NCBI GenBank assembly: GCA_031552995.1
Contig: JAVBMB010000108.1
Coordinates: 1 to 15,309, forward strand
Direction: 5' to 3'
Length of the DNA: 15,309 bases
Source: JAVBMB01 sp031552995
GTDB taxonomy: Bacteria; Bacillota; Clostridia; Oscillospirales; Butyricicoccaceae
Part shown: one piece after another, positions 14,228 through 15,309 of the stretch
How positions within the stretch are numbered: position 1 is the stretch's first letter
Layout of the letters: each line of letters opens with the position of its first letter
Position numbers and translations under genes: made by a program
The notes under the pieces: model-generated
Told to the model about the DNA's origin: nothing
What the model saw: only the letters and a program-made list of their open reading frames with translations
The model's database searches: none

Positions 14228-15142
14228 ATGGAAAGAGTAAAGCAGGTTCTCAATGCCTATGCCGGCAAAATCACCGGCATGCTCGGCGTCGGATTTAGGG
14301 ATTTGGACAGCGGTGAAGAATATTATATAAATGGCAGTAATCGTTTCCCCTCTGCCAGCGTATTTAAAGTGCCTGTTCTTGTCGAGCTGTTCGCGCAGGT
14401 CGATGCGGGCGTTATCAGTCTGGACACCATGTACACCCTGCGCGAGGAAGATATAGCGCCCGGCAGCGGCGCGCTCTCCGTTCTGACGCCGGGGCTGAGC
14501 ATGTCTGTGCGCGACTACGCCACCTTGATGATGATTCTAAGCGACAACACAGGCACCGATATTACATACAAGCTGGTCGGACGCGAGAAAATCCGCGCCG
14601 GAATTGACGCGCTCGGCCTTGAAAACACCCGCAGCGACCTGAACTGCCGCGAGCTGATTTTGACGCTGTATGGCATCGACCTCGCAACATCTCAGGCCGA
14701 GGTCGCCCGCATATTCCGCGAGGGAGGCTGGGCGGCGCCCATCAACGAAGCGATGTACAAAAAGCTGGAATCGCCAAACGACATTTCCTCCCCGCGCGAC
14801 ATGGTAAAAGTATTTTCAATGATTTGGAACCGCGAAATACTGTCTGCCGAGGCGTGCGAGGGTATGCTGGGCATCATGGGGAACTGCCAGACAAACAGCC
14901 GTATTCCGTATTATCTGCCGCAGGCGGGCAAATACGCCGCCGGCGTGATGCACAAGACCGGAACGCTGCGCCATGTCGCTAACGACTGCGGAATAGTAAC
15001 AGCAAATGGCAAGGCGTATGCTCTGGCCCTTTTCTACAATGGGTTTGACGCTGGTGAAGCCGAGCGAGCCGATTCCCACTTTGGAGACCGTCTGCTGGCC
15101 GAGCTGTCACGGGACGTCTTCAACGCGTTCCACGGCCTGTAA
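14228..15142 (+). CDS. Class A beta-lactamase-fold serine hydrolase, no signal peptide
   Basis: A 304-residue protein of the penicillin-recognising serine hydrolase fold (PenP / Beta-lactamase2 group). S44-x-x-K47 (SVFK), S105-D106-N107 and K243-T244-G245 are all present in the right order and spacing, so the active site is intact. The omega loop is divergent: TRSDLNCREL aligns with class A TRxDxxExEL, putting C140 where the deacylating Glu166 belongs. The N-terminus (MERVKQVLNAYAGKITG) is not a signal peptide, so it is probably cytosolic. True beta-lactamases are exported, so a peptidase, amidase or esterase role on the imported substrate is more likely than drug resistance. It starts 25 nt after the deacylase gene with AAAGGAG (14214-14220) and is the last visible gene of the operon. 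Fold is confident; function is not. Confidence 0.85.
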   Translation: MERVKQVLNAYAGKITGMLGVGFRDLDSGEEYYINGSNRFPSASVFKVPVLVELFAQVDAGVISLDTMYTLREEDIAPGSGALSVLTPGLSMSVRDYATLMMILSDNTGTDITYKLVGREKIRAGIDALGLENTRSDLNCRELILTLYGIDLATSQAEVARIFREGGWAAPINEAMYKKLESPNDISSPRDMVKVFSMIWNREILSAEACEGMLGIMGNCQTNSRIPYYLPQAGKYAAGVMHKTGTLRHVANDCGIVTANGKAYALALFYNGFDAGEAERADSHFGDRLLAELSRDVFNAFHGL

Positions 15143-15309
15143 CGGCAAAAAACGGGGTTACCCATACGCCGCCGGATGAGCAGGTAAACACGCGTAAATA
15201 ACAAACCGGAGCCTTTGCGGGGGGGAAAGCAGCCCCAAAAGCGGCGGGTTTTTGTTTGCACCCAAAGCTTTAGACGGTTGGCGTTTAGCAAAAAACCGCG
15301 GATAAGGAA
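15143..15309 (+). other. Non-coding tail after the operon, possible weak terminator
   Basis: No credible gene was seen. A G7 run (about 15219-15225) and a nearby CCCC could pair around AAAGCAG, followed by GGCGGGTTTTTGTTT, which may act as a weak terminator for the long operon. Pairing is imperfect and the region is cut by the window edge. Confidence 0.3.

Overview
The window looks like chromosomal DNA from a Gram-positive, Clostridia-type Firmicute of medium to high GC. The signs are strong purine-rich ribosome binding sites (GGAGG/AAGGAGGT) before most genes, several GTG/TTG starts, sigma-A-like promoters, a lipoprotein-type (Gram-positive style) solute-binding protein and a SigH-type sigma factor. 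No RNA genes, mobile elements or CRISPR arrays were seen.

Layout. (1) 1-1202: the C-terminal two thirds of glmS, cut by the left window edge and closed by a hairpin. (2) 1501-2977: an Lrp/AsnC-type regulator, then a short SigH-like sigma factor with a near-consensus promoter and a small four-CxxC zinc-ribbon protein, ending at a terminator. (3) 3274-6979, minus strand: a TetR-type regulator with its own terminator, an HD-domain phosphohydrolase, and a tightly coupled pair made of a serine-palmitoyltransferase-like alpha-oxoamine synthase and a classical short-chain dehydrogenase. (4) 7118-15142, plus strand: one long operon divergent from tetR, encoding a family 5 solute-binding lipoprotein, two DppBC-type permeases, two DppDF-type ATPases, an N-acyl-D-amino-acid deacylase-type amidohydrolase and a cytosolic beta-lactamase-fold serine hydrolase.

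How they may work together. The operon of region 4 reads as an import-and-degrade module: the lipoprotein and ABC transporter bring in a peptide-like compound, and two cytosolic hydrolases open it. The deacylase family and the penicillin-recognising fold both point to D-amino-acid-containing substrates such as cell-wall peptides or N-acyl-D-amino acids, but the substrate is an inference. The divergent TetR gene has a 7-bp inverted repeat across its -10 element, which fits autoregulation and possible control of the transporter. The synthase/dehydrogenase pair resembles the first two steps of sphingoid-base synthesis (condensation, then ketone reduction), which would be notable in a Firmicute.

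The most unusual points are the sphingolipid-like gene pair, the beta-lactamase-fold enzyme without signal peptide or the usual omega-loop glutamate, the TetR operator, and a pair of strong hairpins between the binding-protein gene and the permease genes.
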